Shown here piece by piece: positions 28,595 through 36,786 of a stretch of 64,000 nucleotides of DNA (position 1 is its first letter; every line of letters starts with the position of its first letter). Origin of the DNA: Novosphingobium aureum (lineage in GTDB: Bacteria > Pseudomonadota > Alphaproteobacteria > Sphingomonadales > Sphingomonadaceae); NCBI RefSeq assembly GCF_015865035.1, contig NZ_JADZGI010000001.1:1116001-1180000 (forward strand). The letters run 5' to 3'. Below the pieces are notes generated by a model. The model saw nothing but the letters and a program-made list of their open reading frames with translations, was not told the DNA's origin and did no database searches. Made by a program: the position numbers and the translations under genes.

Positions 28595-28990
28595 TTACCG
28601 GCATTTGATGTCGCCGCGATCAATTTCGCGGCCGAGGACGCCGCCCAGCGCACCACCCAAAAGTGCTCCAATCGTGCGATTGCCATTGCCAGCAAGCTCG
28701 TGTCCGGCAAGCGCACCTACGCCGGCGCCGATCAGCAGGCCTGTGGTGCCGTTATCCCGCTTGCAGTAATAGCGTCCGTCGCGCCCGCGCCAAACGTGCG
28801 AGTTGCGCGTGATGCGGCGCGGCTCACGGTAGCGTCCGCGCGAATCGTATCGCGCGTGGTGGTCGTTGTGGCGGTCTTTGGCGCGGCGTCCATGGGCCGG
28901 CGCGTGACGGGGCGGATCGGCCATGACTTCACTGGCCGCAAATTGAGCCCCTGCAAGTACCAAGGCAAGCGCCGCCAAGGTCCGTTTCAT
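28595..28990 (-). CDS. glycine-zipper (2TM) periplasmic protein
   Basis: A 131-residue exported protein: signal peptide MKRTLAALALVLAGAQFAAS, a basic, His/Arg/Tyr-rich middle (RHAPAHGRRAKDRHNDHHAR and RGRDGRYYCKRDNGTTG), then a glycine-zipper hairpin GLLIGAGVGALAGHELAG ... IGALLGGALGGVLGREID, as in the Rickettsia 17-kDa surface antigen/YcfJ group. The C-terminal Cys and the one in YYCKR may pair. The ATG at 28988-28990 has AAAGGA eight bases upstream. Envelope role is inferred. Confidence 0.85.
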   Translation of the reverse strand: MKRTLAALALVLAGAQFAASEVMADPPRHAPAHGRRAKDRHNDHHARYDSRGRYREPRRITRNSHVWRGRDGRYYCKRDNGTTGLLIGAGVGALAGHELAGNGNRTIGALLGGALGGVLGREIDRGDIKCR

Positions 28991-29191
28991 GTTGTTGTCC
29001 TTTCGAGTTTGCAGCATTTGAAATCTGTGACACGCTCTGTGCGGCTTGCGGTCTCAACGCGACATGAACCTGTTTGTTCACCTTTGGCCATATCCCCTTT
29101 CTCGCGACGAGACGTTGGACCAACGCCATGAAACGATTGCATTCCACTGGGCGTCGGTTGACTGGGTAGTGGGTATCAAGGGGCTGAATCA

Positions 29192-30058
29192 ATGTATCTC
29201 GATCTAGTCGATGTCTTCGCTACAGGTAGCTTGACCGGCAATCCGCTGGCCGTCGTTCGTTCCGGTGAGGCATTGGATGGAGCGGCGATGCAAAAGCTGA
29301 CGCGCTGGTTGGGTTTCTCCGAGACGGCTTTTCTACTCCCACCGCAAGACCCTGCCGCAGACTATCGAGTGCGCATTTTCTACCCGGCGGGCGAACTTCC
29401 ATTCGCGGGGCACCCGACTTTGGGCAGCGCTCATGCTTGGCTTGGCGCAGGCGGCGTGCCGAGGCGACAGGGGCGGATCATGCAGGAATGCGGGATCGGC
29501 CTTGTCGAGATCCGGCAAGAAGATGGTCTGCTTGGTTTTATGGCGCCGCCGCTGCGTCGGTCCGAGGCGCTCGATGCGGCGGACCTTGAAGAAGCCGTGC
29601 GCTTGACTGGTGTCGAGCCAGCGGTAGTGGTGGCGGCAGTCCATGCGGATAATGGTCCGGGCTGGAAGTTGCTTCACCTGGCATCCGCCCACGATGTCTT
29701 GTCAGCCGAGTCGGCAGCACGGGGGAAGGTTCCCACCGACGTCGCCTTGCTAGGACCTTACCTTTCCGGAGAAGGCGGGCAGGCTCGTTGGGAAGTTCGC
29801 GCATTCTTCGCTGATGCCAACGGCCGGCTATGTGAGGACCCGGTCACAGGCAGTCTCAATGCGGCTGTGGCTCAGTACCTGTTTGCAGCCGGGCTGGAGC
29901 ATGATCAGTACTTTGCAGCTCAGGGGCGCATGGTCGGTGCAAGCGGTATGGTGTGCTGCTCGCGTGATAGCCAGGGGCAAATCTGGGTCAAGGGATTGGT
30001 TCGGACTGTGTCTTCAGGAGGCGTTCTCACACTGCCGGGCAGTGTCGTGTGCGGCTGA
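29192..30058 (+). CDS. PhzF family isomerase/epimerase
   Basis: A 288-residue protein of the PhzF/diaminopimelate-epimerase-like fold. Signatures are LVDVFATGSLTGNPLAVV at the N-terminus, GFSETAFLLPPQ with the conserved Ser-Glu-Thr, RIFYPAGELPFAGHPTLGSA (the family's most conserved block), and the C-terminal RLCEDPVTGSLNAAVAQYL. The catalytic Glu of PhzF corresponds to the SET glutamate here. The natural substrate is unknown; no phenazine genes are near. It ends nine bases before the convergent stop of the GGDEF-EAL gene. Confidence 0.9.
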   Translation: MYLDLVDVFATGSLTGNPLAVVRSGEALDGAAMQKLTRWLGFSETAFLLPPQDPAADYRVRIFYPAGELPFAGHPTLGSAHAWLGAGGVPRRQGRIMQECGIGLVEIRQEDGLLGFMAPPLRRSEALDAADLEEAVRLTGVEPAVVVAAVHADNGPGWKLLHLASAHDVLSAESAARGKVPTDVALLGPYLSGEGGQARWEVRAFFADANGRLCEDPVTGSLNAAVAQYLFAAGLEHDQYFAAQGRMVGASGMVCCSRDSQGQIWVKGLVRTVSSGGVLTLPGSVVCG

Positions 30059-30067
30059 TCGGGGCGT

Positions 30068-31894
30068 TCAGTGTCGTTGATGACTGTCGCGCGAGGTGGT
30101 GCTATCGCCGCCTGTGATCGATGTATGGCGCCATTCATTCATCCAACGCCGCAATTCCAGAAATGACAAGGGGTGGCTGATACCATAACCCTGACCCGCA
30201 TGGCATCCGAGACTCACCAGCAAATCGCGAACGGCATCTGTTTCGATGCCTTCAGCAATCAGGGCGATGTCGAGGCTGTCGCATAGGACTACAAGTGAAT
30301 GCACGAGCGACTGGTCGAAGCGGCTCTCGGTGCAGCGCGATACGAAAGAGCGGTCGATCTTGATTTCATCGATTGCGAATTCTCGCAAGTAGCCGAAGGA
30401 CGTGAATCCGGCGCCGAAGTCATCGATCGACATGCGTACCCCGCCCCGATGGAGGCGTTCGACCACACGGCGTGCTTGTGCCGGGTGGGCTATCAGAGCT
30501 GTTTCGGTAAGCTCCAGAATGACACGCTCTGGCGTCACTCCGTGGTGGGTAATCATAGCAAGGACGTTGTCGACAAAGCCCGGGCGTTCGAGCATGCGCA
30601 CAGAAACGTTGATCGAGATGGAAGTGCCTGGCCAGAGCTCCTGGACAGATGCAAACTGGCCGAGGACTGTGTCCAGACACAAGGTGGTGAAGGGCTCGAT
30701 CAATGGGGACTGTTCGACGGTACGGATAAGCTGTTCGGCAGGGACCTTCGTCATGTTCGGCGGGTCCCAGCGCACGAGTGCTTCGAAGCCGATCACCGTG
30801 CCATCACGTAAGTCGATCTTGGGCTGCCAGTACCAGGATACTGTACGCCGTGCGATTGCGTCTTCGAGGTTCTGCAACATGCCCTTGCGGTCTTGGGCAT
30901 TGAGCTTTTCAGAACGGTCCGCAGGGGCGAGCCTTACTTTCTCAAGGCCAGCCTTGGCCTCGTACATTGCGTTGTCGGCGGCCGATAGTAGGGCTGCAGG
31001 CACGAAGCCCTGTTGGGGGCATAAGGCCATACCTAAAGAGCCTCCGACATAGAGGACGCGGTTATCGTGGATTACCGGCTGTTCGATCAGTTGTACGATC
31101 TTGTCGCCCATTGCCATTGCGGCATCGACCGTCGCGATATTCTGCAGCAGCAAAGCGAACTCGTCGCCGCCCAGGCGTGACACTGTGTCGACTTCGCGTA
31201 AGTGCGTACGCAGGCGCCGCGCCACGGTTTGCAGCACGACATCTCCCGCTGCATGGCCAAGGCTATCGTTGATCTCCTTGAACCGATCGAGGTCGATCAT
31301 CAGAACAGCGAAACAGTCTCCACTGCGCTTGGCTCGGGCGCATGATTGCGCGAGGCGATCGAAGAACAAGGTGCGGTTCGGCAGGTCTGTCAGCGGATCG
31401 TGCAGGCTGCGGTGGGTAAGTTCCTCCTCGGCGCGGCGAACGTCCTGCCTATACTGTCGCCAGGCAATGCCTTCCTCGATAGACGCAGCAACCTTTTCCG
31501 GGCAGAGGAACCGCTTCGTTAGGAATTCGGTCATGCCAGACTTGATGGAGTCCGCCGCGATCTGCGCACTGCCATGGCCAGTGACGGCAATGATTGGGCA
31601 GTCAGGATCGACCTGTTCGTGTATCTTTGGAACTAGATCTCGCCCGTCGCCGTCACGCAGGCCAAAGTCGAGAAAGACGATGTCGAAATGATTTTCCTCA
31701 TCCTGCATGATCTGCATCGCTTCGGCTTGTGAGGCAGCCTCAACGACATTCACGTCGCGCGGGCAGGTGCGTAGCATGCGAACAAGCTTTTCGCGATCGA
31801 CATCATCATCATCAACAATAAGGGCGTTGATTTGCCCGTTTTTATTGTCATCCGTAGTGTCCGGAAGTGTAGGGGAGGGTTCGCTATCATCCAT
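30068..31894 (-). CDS. REC-GGDEF-EAL response regulator (cyclic di-GMP turnover)
   Basis: A 608-residue signalling protein. REC domain about 22-145 (ALIVDDDDVDREKL, phosphoacceptor in VFLDFGLRDGDG, Lys in FLTKRF), GGDEF about 165-330 with intact RLGGDEFALLL and an upstream R-E-V-D inhibitory site five residues before it, and EAL about 350-590 with GFEALVRW, ISINVS, LELTETALIAH, SIDDFGAGFTSF, EIKIDRSFV and IAEGIETD. Both catalytic domains keep their key residues, so it could make or break cyclic di-GMP depending on phosphorylation. It is the last gene of a three-gene operon, seven bases after a single-domain receiver and the kinase before it. Confidence 0.94.
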   Translation of the reverse strand: MDDSEPSPTLPDTTDDNKNGQINALIVDDDDVDREKLVRMLRTCPRDVNVVEAASQAEAMQIMQDEENHFDIVFLDFGLRDGDGRDLVPKIHEQVDPDCPIIAVTGHGSAQIAADSIKSGMTEFLTKRFLCPEKVAASIEEGIAWRQYRQDVRRAEEELTHRSLHDPLTDLPNRTLFFDRLAQSCARAKRSGDCFAVLMIDLDRFKEINDSLGHAAGDVVLQTVARRLRTHLREVDTVSRLGGDEFALLLQNIATVDAAMAMGDKIVQLIEQPVIHDNRVLYVGGSLGMALCPQQGFVPAALLSAADNAMYEAKAGLEKVRLAPADRSEKLNAQDRKGMLQNLEDAIARRTVSWYWQPKIDLRDGTVIGFEALVRWDPPNMTKVPAEQLIRTVEQSPLIEPFTTLCLDTVLGQFASVQELWPGTSISINVSVRMLERPGFVDNVLAMITHHGVTPERVILELTETALIAHPAQARRVVERLHRGGVRMSIDDFGAGFTSFGYLREFAIDEIKIDRSFVSRCTESRFDQSLVHSLVVLCDSLDIALIAEGIETDAVRDLLVSLGCHAGQGYGISHPLSFLELRRWMNEWRHTSITGGDSTTSRDSHQRH

Positions 31895-31901
31895 GACGAC
31901 C

Positions 31902-32348
31902 TCAAGGAAGTTTCTGGGTCTCGGTATATTTCTCTATGAATTTAGCAAGTTTCGCGAACTGTGGTCCGACTGCGGATTTTACCATGTAGCCAGCGACCTG
32001 TTCATTGTATGCGCGCGCCTTGTCTTGGTCTCGTGCCGATGTGCTCAGAACGAAAACTACTGTCCGCTTCAGTTCCGAGTCGCGGCGCAACGCGTGCAGG
32101 AACTGGAAGCCATCCATGCCCGGCATGTTGAGATCAAGCAGCACGATGTAGGGTTGCTTGATGCGCTTTTCGGGATGCGTCCCGCGGAGGATCTCAAGTG
32201 CTTCACGACCGTCACTCGCGGTGATCGTCGTGCATGGCACCTTGTGACGCTGGAATGATCGCTGCACGCCCTCGATGGCGACATCGTCATCATCGATAAC
32301 CAGGACGCTGCAAACGTCCTCCTGGCTTAGGCATTCAAGCATCATCAA
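31902..32348 (-). CDS. single-domain response regulator (Rcp1-like)
   Basis: A 148-residue receiver without an output domain. SVLVIDDDDVAIEGVQRSF holds the acidic pocket, VLLDLNMPGMDGFQFLHAL the phosphoacceptor Asp, FVLSTSARDQD the switch Thr/Ser, and YMVKSAVG the conserved Lys. The longer alpha4-beta5 segment is typical of Rcp1/CheY-like regulators that partner PAS or phytochrome kinases. Three ATGs lie at 32348, 32345 and 32342, all overlapping the end of the histidine kinase gene, so translation is coupled. It probably relays phosphate from that kinase. Confidence 0.92.
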   Translation of the reverse strand: MMMLECLSQEDVCSVLVIDDDDVAIEGVQRSFQRHKVPCTTITASDGREALEILRGTHPEKRIKQPYIVLLDLNMPGMDGFQFLHALRRDSELKRTVVFVLSTSARDQDKARAYNEQVAGYMVKSAVGPQFAKLAKFIEKYTETQKLP

Positions 32349-33792
32349 ACTCTTTCAATAGGATCCTCGGCCAGTAGATGTCGAAACGCGCGCCGCCGAG
32401 CGTTCCGGGCGACGTCACGTTGATCATGCCTCCGTGGGCGTTGATCATACGTCGGGTAAAGGCGAGGCCAACGCCATCCCCATCGGCTTTGGTGGAGCCG
32501 CGATGGAACAGCTTGAAGATCCGCTCTTCGGTTCCTTCGGGAATGCCTTGGCCATCGTCCTCGACGGTGAAAACGGTGAACCGGCCGTCCTCGACGACTC
32601 GGATTGAAATGACGCCCTTGGTGTCGCCGTGGTGCTTTATTGCGTTGCTCACGAGATTGCGCAGTGAGGTTGCCAGCGGGGCAGGCGGCGCGCGCAGTGC
32701 CCCGGCCTCGACATTGACTTCGACATGGAAGCTGTCGGGAATAGTGCATAGCGCCAGGGCGTCCTCGATCAGGGTGCGTGGTTCGATGATTTCCATGTGG
32801 GGATCGCGAACGCCAACCCGCGCATATTTAAGCAGGTCGTCAATCATTTGTTCCGCTCGCTGGATGCGCACCGCGATCCGCTCGAAGTTGTGCAGTACTT
32901 CTGAGGATAGCGTAGTCTCGTCGATATCTTCCCGTATCCAGCCCACCAAATCGGCAATTCCACGCAGCGGTGAGCGCAGATCATGGCTCGCAACGTAAGT
33001 AAATTCTTCTAGTTGGGCATTGGTCTGCTGGGTCGCGACTTCGGCGCGCTTGCGATAGGATATGTTTGAGACGATCGCCATATAGAGCGGTTGGCTTGCA
33101 TTCTCATGCCGGGTCAGCGCGATCTCGATTGGGAATTCTTGCCCTGAGCGGTGGAGCCCGGTCAAGTCTCTGCCGGAGCCCATCATGCGGGAACTTGGCT
33201 CGCGGGTATAGTTGGCAACCTCGCTTGTATGGCTATCGCGGTACCGCTTTGGTAGCAGGATATCGAGCTTCCGCCCGATCAGTTCTTCGCGCATATAGCC
33301 GAATTCGCAGGCCAAGGTCTTATTCACCCTGACGATTCGCTGCTGGCCGTCCACAATCAGAATTCCGATTGGTAGCGTCTCGAAGATCTTGGCGAAACGT
33401 CTCTCGGCGGTTACCACTCGCTTGAGGCTGCGGATATACAGCATCGCATGCTCACTATTGTCCTGCGTTAGCGGGGCAAGGGTCAGTTCGACTTCGTGGG
33501 CATTGCCCTCGCTGGCGAGCAGGTCGAAGCGGCGGCTCCAGCCAATGCGCGCTTCAATCGGCGTGCGGAAATGAATGTCTATCATCTGACGCAAGGTCTC
33601 GGCGTCCTTCTCGCCAAGCCAGACGTAGACGACGCAATGTCTCAGGCTGGTGGTTTCGGCCTCGCCAAGCAGTCCCGCTGACATCGCGTTGGCCCAGACA
33701 ATCACGCCTGCTTGATCGATTATGATGGCGCCGATCGGCGCGTGCAAGAGGGCTGAGTGAATCGGGTTCTGGCGAACCGTGACAATGCTCAC
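32335..33792 (-). CDS. PAS-PAS sensor histidine kinase
   Basis: A 485-residue kinase with no transmembrane segment. PAS domain 1 (about 10-120, LLHAPIGAIIIDQAGVIVWA), PAS domain 2 (about 133-250, IFETLPIGILIVDGQQRIVR ... ELIGRKLDILLPKRYRDSHT), then a phosphoacceptor helix FTYVASHDLRSPLRGIADLV (His near 268) and an ATPase domain with NLVSNAIKHH (N box), VEDDGQGIPEG (G1), FKLFHRG (F box) and GVGLAFTRRMI (G2). Phytochrome-like kinases share the SHDL-x-x-PLR H-box. The signal is unknown. First gene of the kinase, receiver and GGDEF-EAL operon. Confidence 0.93.
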   Translation of the reverse strand: MSIVTVRQNPIHSALLHAPIGAIIIDQAGVIVWANAMSAGLLGEAETTSLRHCVVYVWLGEKDAETLRQMIDIHFRTPIEARIGWSRRFDLLASEGNAHEVELTLAPLTQDNSEHAMLYIRSLKRVVTAERRFAKIFETLPIGILIVDGQQRIVRVNKTLACEFGYMREELIGRKLDILLPKRYRDSHTSEVANYTREPSSRMMGSGRDLTGLHRSGQEFPIEIALTRHENASQPLYMAIVSNISYRKRAEVATQQTNAQLEEFTYVASHDLRSPLRGIADLVGWIREDIDETTLSSEVLHNFERIAVRIQRAEQMIDDLLKYARVGVRDPHMEIIEPRTLIEDALALCTIPDSFHVEVNVEAGALRAPPAPLATSLRNLVSNAIKHHGDTKGVISIRVVEDGRFTVFTVEDDGQGIPEGTEERIFKLFHRGSTKADGDGVGLAFTRRMINAHGGMINVTSPGTLGGARFDIYWPRILLKEFDDA

Positions 33793-34048
33793 GCGAACTC
33801 CTCTTGCAGCGGTCTCGATGCATGGCGCATCGGCACCAAGGAGGAGCCATCCGGTCCACCCAAAATTGGGCCGGAAAGGTATGCGGGATCAGGCAGATGT
33901 CGGATCCCGCTGTTCGACCCACGCCGACCTTAGGTCAGGAGCCGTTTGCGGTTGGCAAACTGTTGGCTAGGCGCCATCCCTTAAGGAATGATGGAAAATA
34001 GAGCCGAGCGCTCGTATGAGAGTTTTGTCTTGTTTTGAAAGCGATATG

Positions 34049-34540
34049 TTAGGCGTCGACGAACTTCCCGGCATCACGGTCCTTGCGTACGGCTAGTCCG
34101 TCGAAAACAGAGCCATTCATTGTGATCCATACGCCCTCATCTGCCGCCTGACAGCAGGCGAAAGCCATGCCCAGGTTGAATGCAGCGTCGCTTTCGGCGA
34201 AGCGGGCCGGGGTTAGTGCACCGCAAAGTACGATGGTCTTGCCGGCGATGCTGGCAAGTGCCTTGGCGGTTTCCGTCATTGTGTCGGTGCCGTGAGTAAT
34301 GACTACCCGGGTCTCCAGCGCAGCTGCAATGGTGGCTGCGATCAACTTGCGGTCCTCATCGGTCAGTTCAAGGCTGTCCTTGCGGAGCAGTTCGACGATC
34401 CTGTAAGGATGCGTGACGCGGGAGACGGCGAGAAGTTTGTCGATCACGGTCTCGGTGATGCTGTACTGGCTCAGGGCATCGAAATACTGCTTGTCGATGG
34501 TGCCACCGGTGGTGATCACGAGAATGGGTGTCTTGCTCAT
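34049..34540 (-). CDS. single-domain asparaginase-like protein
   Basis: A 163-residue protein corresponding only to the N-terminal domain of type I/II L-asparaginases (about 330 residues). PILVITTGGTIDKQYF carries the nucleophile Thr region, and VVITHGTDTMTETAK (residues 80-94) the second Thr-Asp pair; IVLCGALTPARFAESDAAFN follows. The lysine that completes the triad in full enzymes has no clear counterpart (ACCQAADEGVW in that place), and the C-terminal domain is absent. Its stop and start look natural, and short asparaginase-domain proteins do exist as a group, so this is probably a genuine small family, not a truncation. Substrate unknown. Confidence 0.8.
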   Translation of the reverse strand: MSKTPILVITTGGTIDKQYFDALSQYSITETVIDKLLAVSRVTHPYRIVELLRKDSLELTDEDRKLIAATIAAALETRVVITHGTDTMTETAKALASIAGKTIVLCGALTPARFAESDAAFNLGMAFACCQAADEGVWITMNGSVFDGLAVRKDRDAGKFVDA

Positions 34541-34632
34541 GTGGCGCTGGTAACATCGTGCGCAGCAATCGACCAGTGGGTTTGCTGCGCAGAAGTCATG
34601 ACGGTGCAGGGTACATGGAGTTGATGCCGAAG

Positions 34633-35262
34633 TCAGGTAGTCGGGGTGACCGAAGCGCCGGGGCGCGGGTCGGGCCAGTCGATCATTGCAACAAGTTCGT
34701 CGACGAAGATTTCGCGGTCGACTTCGCTGGGGCGGACCGGACGCAAGAGCATGTCGGAGCGATAACCGGTGAGGGCCGAGATAATGACCCGGGTCAATGT
34801 CTCAGAATCGGCCTCCGTGAAACGCGTTGCAAAGAAAGTGCGGATTCCCTTGCGAACCCTCGCCGGCCCGCGCTGGTAGAAGGCATCGGCAATTTCCGGA
34901 AAGCGTTCACCCTCGCTCAGGACGAGGCGAAACAGCATGATTGAAGGTTCCCGCATCAGGCAGTTGAGAAAGCGTAGCGCGGCGCGCCGCAACGTGGTGG
35001 CCGAGAAGGTCTGGCTGGTCAGTACCTCATCAATGTCGCGGGAGAATTCTGCGACGAGTTCGTCGACAACGGCTATGAAAAGCTCCTCCTTGGACGCAAA
35101 ATGCGACCACATCGTCGCCTTGGAACAGCGCAATTCGTCGGCGATGGCCGACATGCTGGTCGCTGCATAGCCCTGTTGCAAGAAGGACTCTCGCGCGGCC
35201 GAAACGATCGTGGCGCGTTTGCGCAGGCGATTCAGTTCGCGTTTTCCCAAATTCTCTTCCAT
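34633..35262 (-). CDS. TetR family repressor of the efflux operon
   Basis: A 209-residue TetR regulator. DNA-binding helix-turn-helix in the first 60 residues (RATIVSAARESFLQQGYAAT, SMSAIADELRCSKATMWSHF) and a ligand-binding domain of the AefR/C-terminal TetR_C type (LVLSEGERFPEIADAFYQRG). It is divergent from the outer-membrane factor, EmrA and EmrB genes, with two identical palindromes between them. I prefer the ATG at 35260-35262 (MEENLGKREL) because the longer frame from 35298 would put one palindrome inside the coding region. The inferred role is to repress both itself and the efflux operon until a drug or metabolite binds. Confidence 0.9.
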   Translation of the reverse strand: MEENLGKRELNRLRKRATIVSAARESFLQQGYAATSMSAIADELRCSKATMWSHFASKEELFIAVVDELVAEFSRDIDEVLTSQTFSATTLRRAALRFLNCLMREPSIMLFRLVLSEGERFPEIADAFYQRGPARVRKGIRTFFATRFTEADSETLTRVIISALTGYRSDMLLRPVRPSEVDREIFVDELVAMIDWPDPRPGASVTPTT

Positions 35263-35265
35263 AGC

Positions 35266-35281
35266 TGTACTCTTTGGTACA
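35266..35281. promoter_or_regulatory. TetR operator 1
   Basis: TGTAC-TCTTTG-GTACA, a perfect 5-bp palindrome with a 6-base centre, three bases upstream of the tetR ATG. The same arms and spacing recur at 35322-35337. Confidence 0.75.
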
Positions 35282-35289
35282 CTTTCCAT

Positions 35290-35318
35290 TTGACACATTC
35301 AAGCGATAGCACGATAAA
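35290..35318 (+). promoter_or_regulatory. promoter of the efflux operon
   Basis: TTGACA (35290-35295), 17-base spacer, GATAAA (35313-35318). The expected transcription start near 35325 falls inside operator 2 and only a few bases before the ATG at 35329. Confidence 0.7.
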
Positions 35319-35321
35319 AAG

Positions 35322-35337
35322 TGTACCGATGAGTACA
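35322..35337. promoter_or_regulatory. TetR operator 2, spanning the efflux operon start codon
   Basis: TGTAC-CGATGA-GTACA, the same arms as operator 1. The central six bases contain the start codon of the outer-membrane factor gene, and the site covers the predicted transcription start. Confidence 0.75.
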
Positions 35338-36786
35338 GATTCCTTCCCCCGATTCGCGATAGCTCTGTTATTAGGCGCAACCGTATCGCTGAGCGCTTGC
35401 GCGCCGGACCTCGGCCCGCGCCCACAAGTGCGCCCACTAGCTACGCTTGACAGCAGCTCCTCCATTATCGCTACCGGCACCACTCGGGATTGGCCGCAGG
35501 AGCGGTGGTGGACTGCCTATGGCGACACCCAACTCCAAGGCCTTGTCGAAGCGGCCTTACGTGATTCGCCGGATTTGGCCACAGCTCTGGCGCGTGTGCG
35601 GCAAGCGCGCGGCGCGCTTCAAGCGTCTCGGTCCTCTCTCTTGCCCAGCGTAAACGGGCAGGGCGGGGCGGAAATGGCCAAGCAGAGCTACAATGCAGGG
35701 ACTCCTGCTACCGCTCTGCCGAAGGGTTGGAAGGACTATGGGACCTTGGCGCTTTCAGCCAACTGGAATCTTGATATCTGGGGGAAGAACCGGGCGCTGC
35801 TCGCTGCTGCGACTTCAGCAACGGAGGCCTCTGTCGCTGAACTTCGTCAGTCGGAAATGATCCTCGCCGCCGAAGTCGTATCTTCCTATTTCGATCTCGC
35901 ACGTCTTGTCGAGCGACAGTACGTGCTGGAGGAGGCACTCAAGGTACGTGAGCGATCGGCTTCACTCACCCGCCAGCGATTCGGACAAGGACTTGAGAAC
36001 GAGACACCGGTGCGTCAGGCCAATGCAGAGACGGCCGGTGCGCGCGCCCGGCTTGCGGCAAACAGTGAGGCGATCGCCTTGCGGCGACATGCCTTGGCAG
36101 CTCTACTTGGTGCAGGGCCAGATCGAACTTCCGAGCTAACCCCAAAGCCGATCGAAAACATCGCGGCAACACCGGTGCCCGCCGATGCGGGCATTGGGCT
36201 CGCGGGGCGACGCCCCGATATCGTCGCCGCGCGCAAGCTGGTTGAGGCGATGGACAAAGGTGTAGAATTTGCTGGGAAGTCGTTCCTGCCCGACGTCTCG
36301 CTTGGCGGCCTGCTCGGGTTGACTTCGCTTGGCATCGACAACTTGTTTGATAAGGGCAGCGACTATGGCAGCGCTGGAGCCGCGGTTAGTTTGCCGCTGT
36401 TCCAAGGCGGAGCACTCTCCGGGCGATACCGGATCGCCCGTGCGGGTTACGATTCTCAAGTCGCCAGCTACAACGCGACGGTGATCGCAGCGCTCCGGGA
36501 AGTTTCCGACGCGATCTCGAGCCGAACTTCGGCAGAGCAACAGGAACGCCATGCACGCGTGGCGCGGGACGAGGCCAAGGCTGCTTACGATCTTGCACTA
36601 CAGCGCTACCAAGCCGGGCTTAGCACCTACATTGTCGTTCTCAGTACCCAGACCAGCGAGCTCGACGCCCGGCTTTCCGCGCTCGATGCCCATTTTGCAA
36701 CGCTTGCCAGCGAAGTCGCACTCAAGCGCGCGTTGGGCGGTGGCTATACAGACGAAACCAGTGAAAAGGCCTCTTCCGATGAGTGA
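35329..36786 (+). CDS. efflux outer-membrane factor lipoprotein (NodT/OprM family)
   Basis: TolC-like outer-membrane channel for a tripartite exporter; 485 residues. The signal peptide ends in a lipobox-like VSLSAC (Cys near residue 24). Two outer-membrane efflux protein repeats follow, with DLATALARVRQARGALQASR, LALSANWNLDIWGKNRALLA, RQRFGQGLENETPVRQANAE and YDLALQRYQAGLSTYIVVLS, the last being the usual C-terminal signature. The ATG at 35329 lies within a TetR operator. The frame continues upstream over tetR as a shadow. Its end overlaps the EmrA gene by eight bases. Confidence 0.93.
   Translation: MSTDSFPRFAIALLLGATVSLSACAPDLGPRPQVRPLATLDSSSSIIATGTTRDWPQERWWTAYGDTQLQGLVEAALRDSPDLATALARVRQARGALQASRSSLLPSVNGQGGAEMAKQSYNAGTPATALPKGWKDYGTLALSANWNLDIWGKNRALLAAATSATEASVAELRQSEMILAAEVVSSYFDLARLVERQYVLEEALKVRERSASLTRQRFGQGLENETPVRQANAETAGARARLAANSEAIALRRHALAALLGAGPDRTSELTPKPIENIAATPVPADAGIGLAGRRPDIVAARKLVEAMDKGVEFAGKSFLPDVSLGGLLGLTSLGIDNLFDKGSDYGSAGAAVSLPLFQGGALSGRYRIARAGYDSQVASYNATVIAALREVSDAISSRTSAEQQERHARVARDEAKAAYDLALQRYQAGLSTYIVVLSTQTSELDARLSALDAHFATLASEVALKRALGGGYTDETSEKASSDE

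Noticed and set aside
28184..29131. Plus-strand frame opposite the SDR and glycine-zipper genes
   Set aside because: No domain, and it lies antisense to two recognisable proteins.
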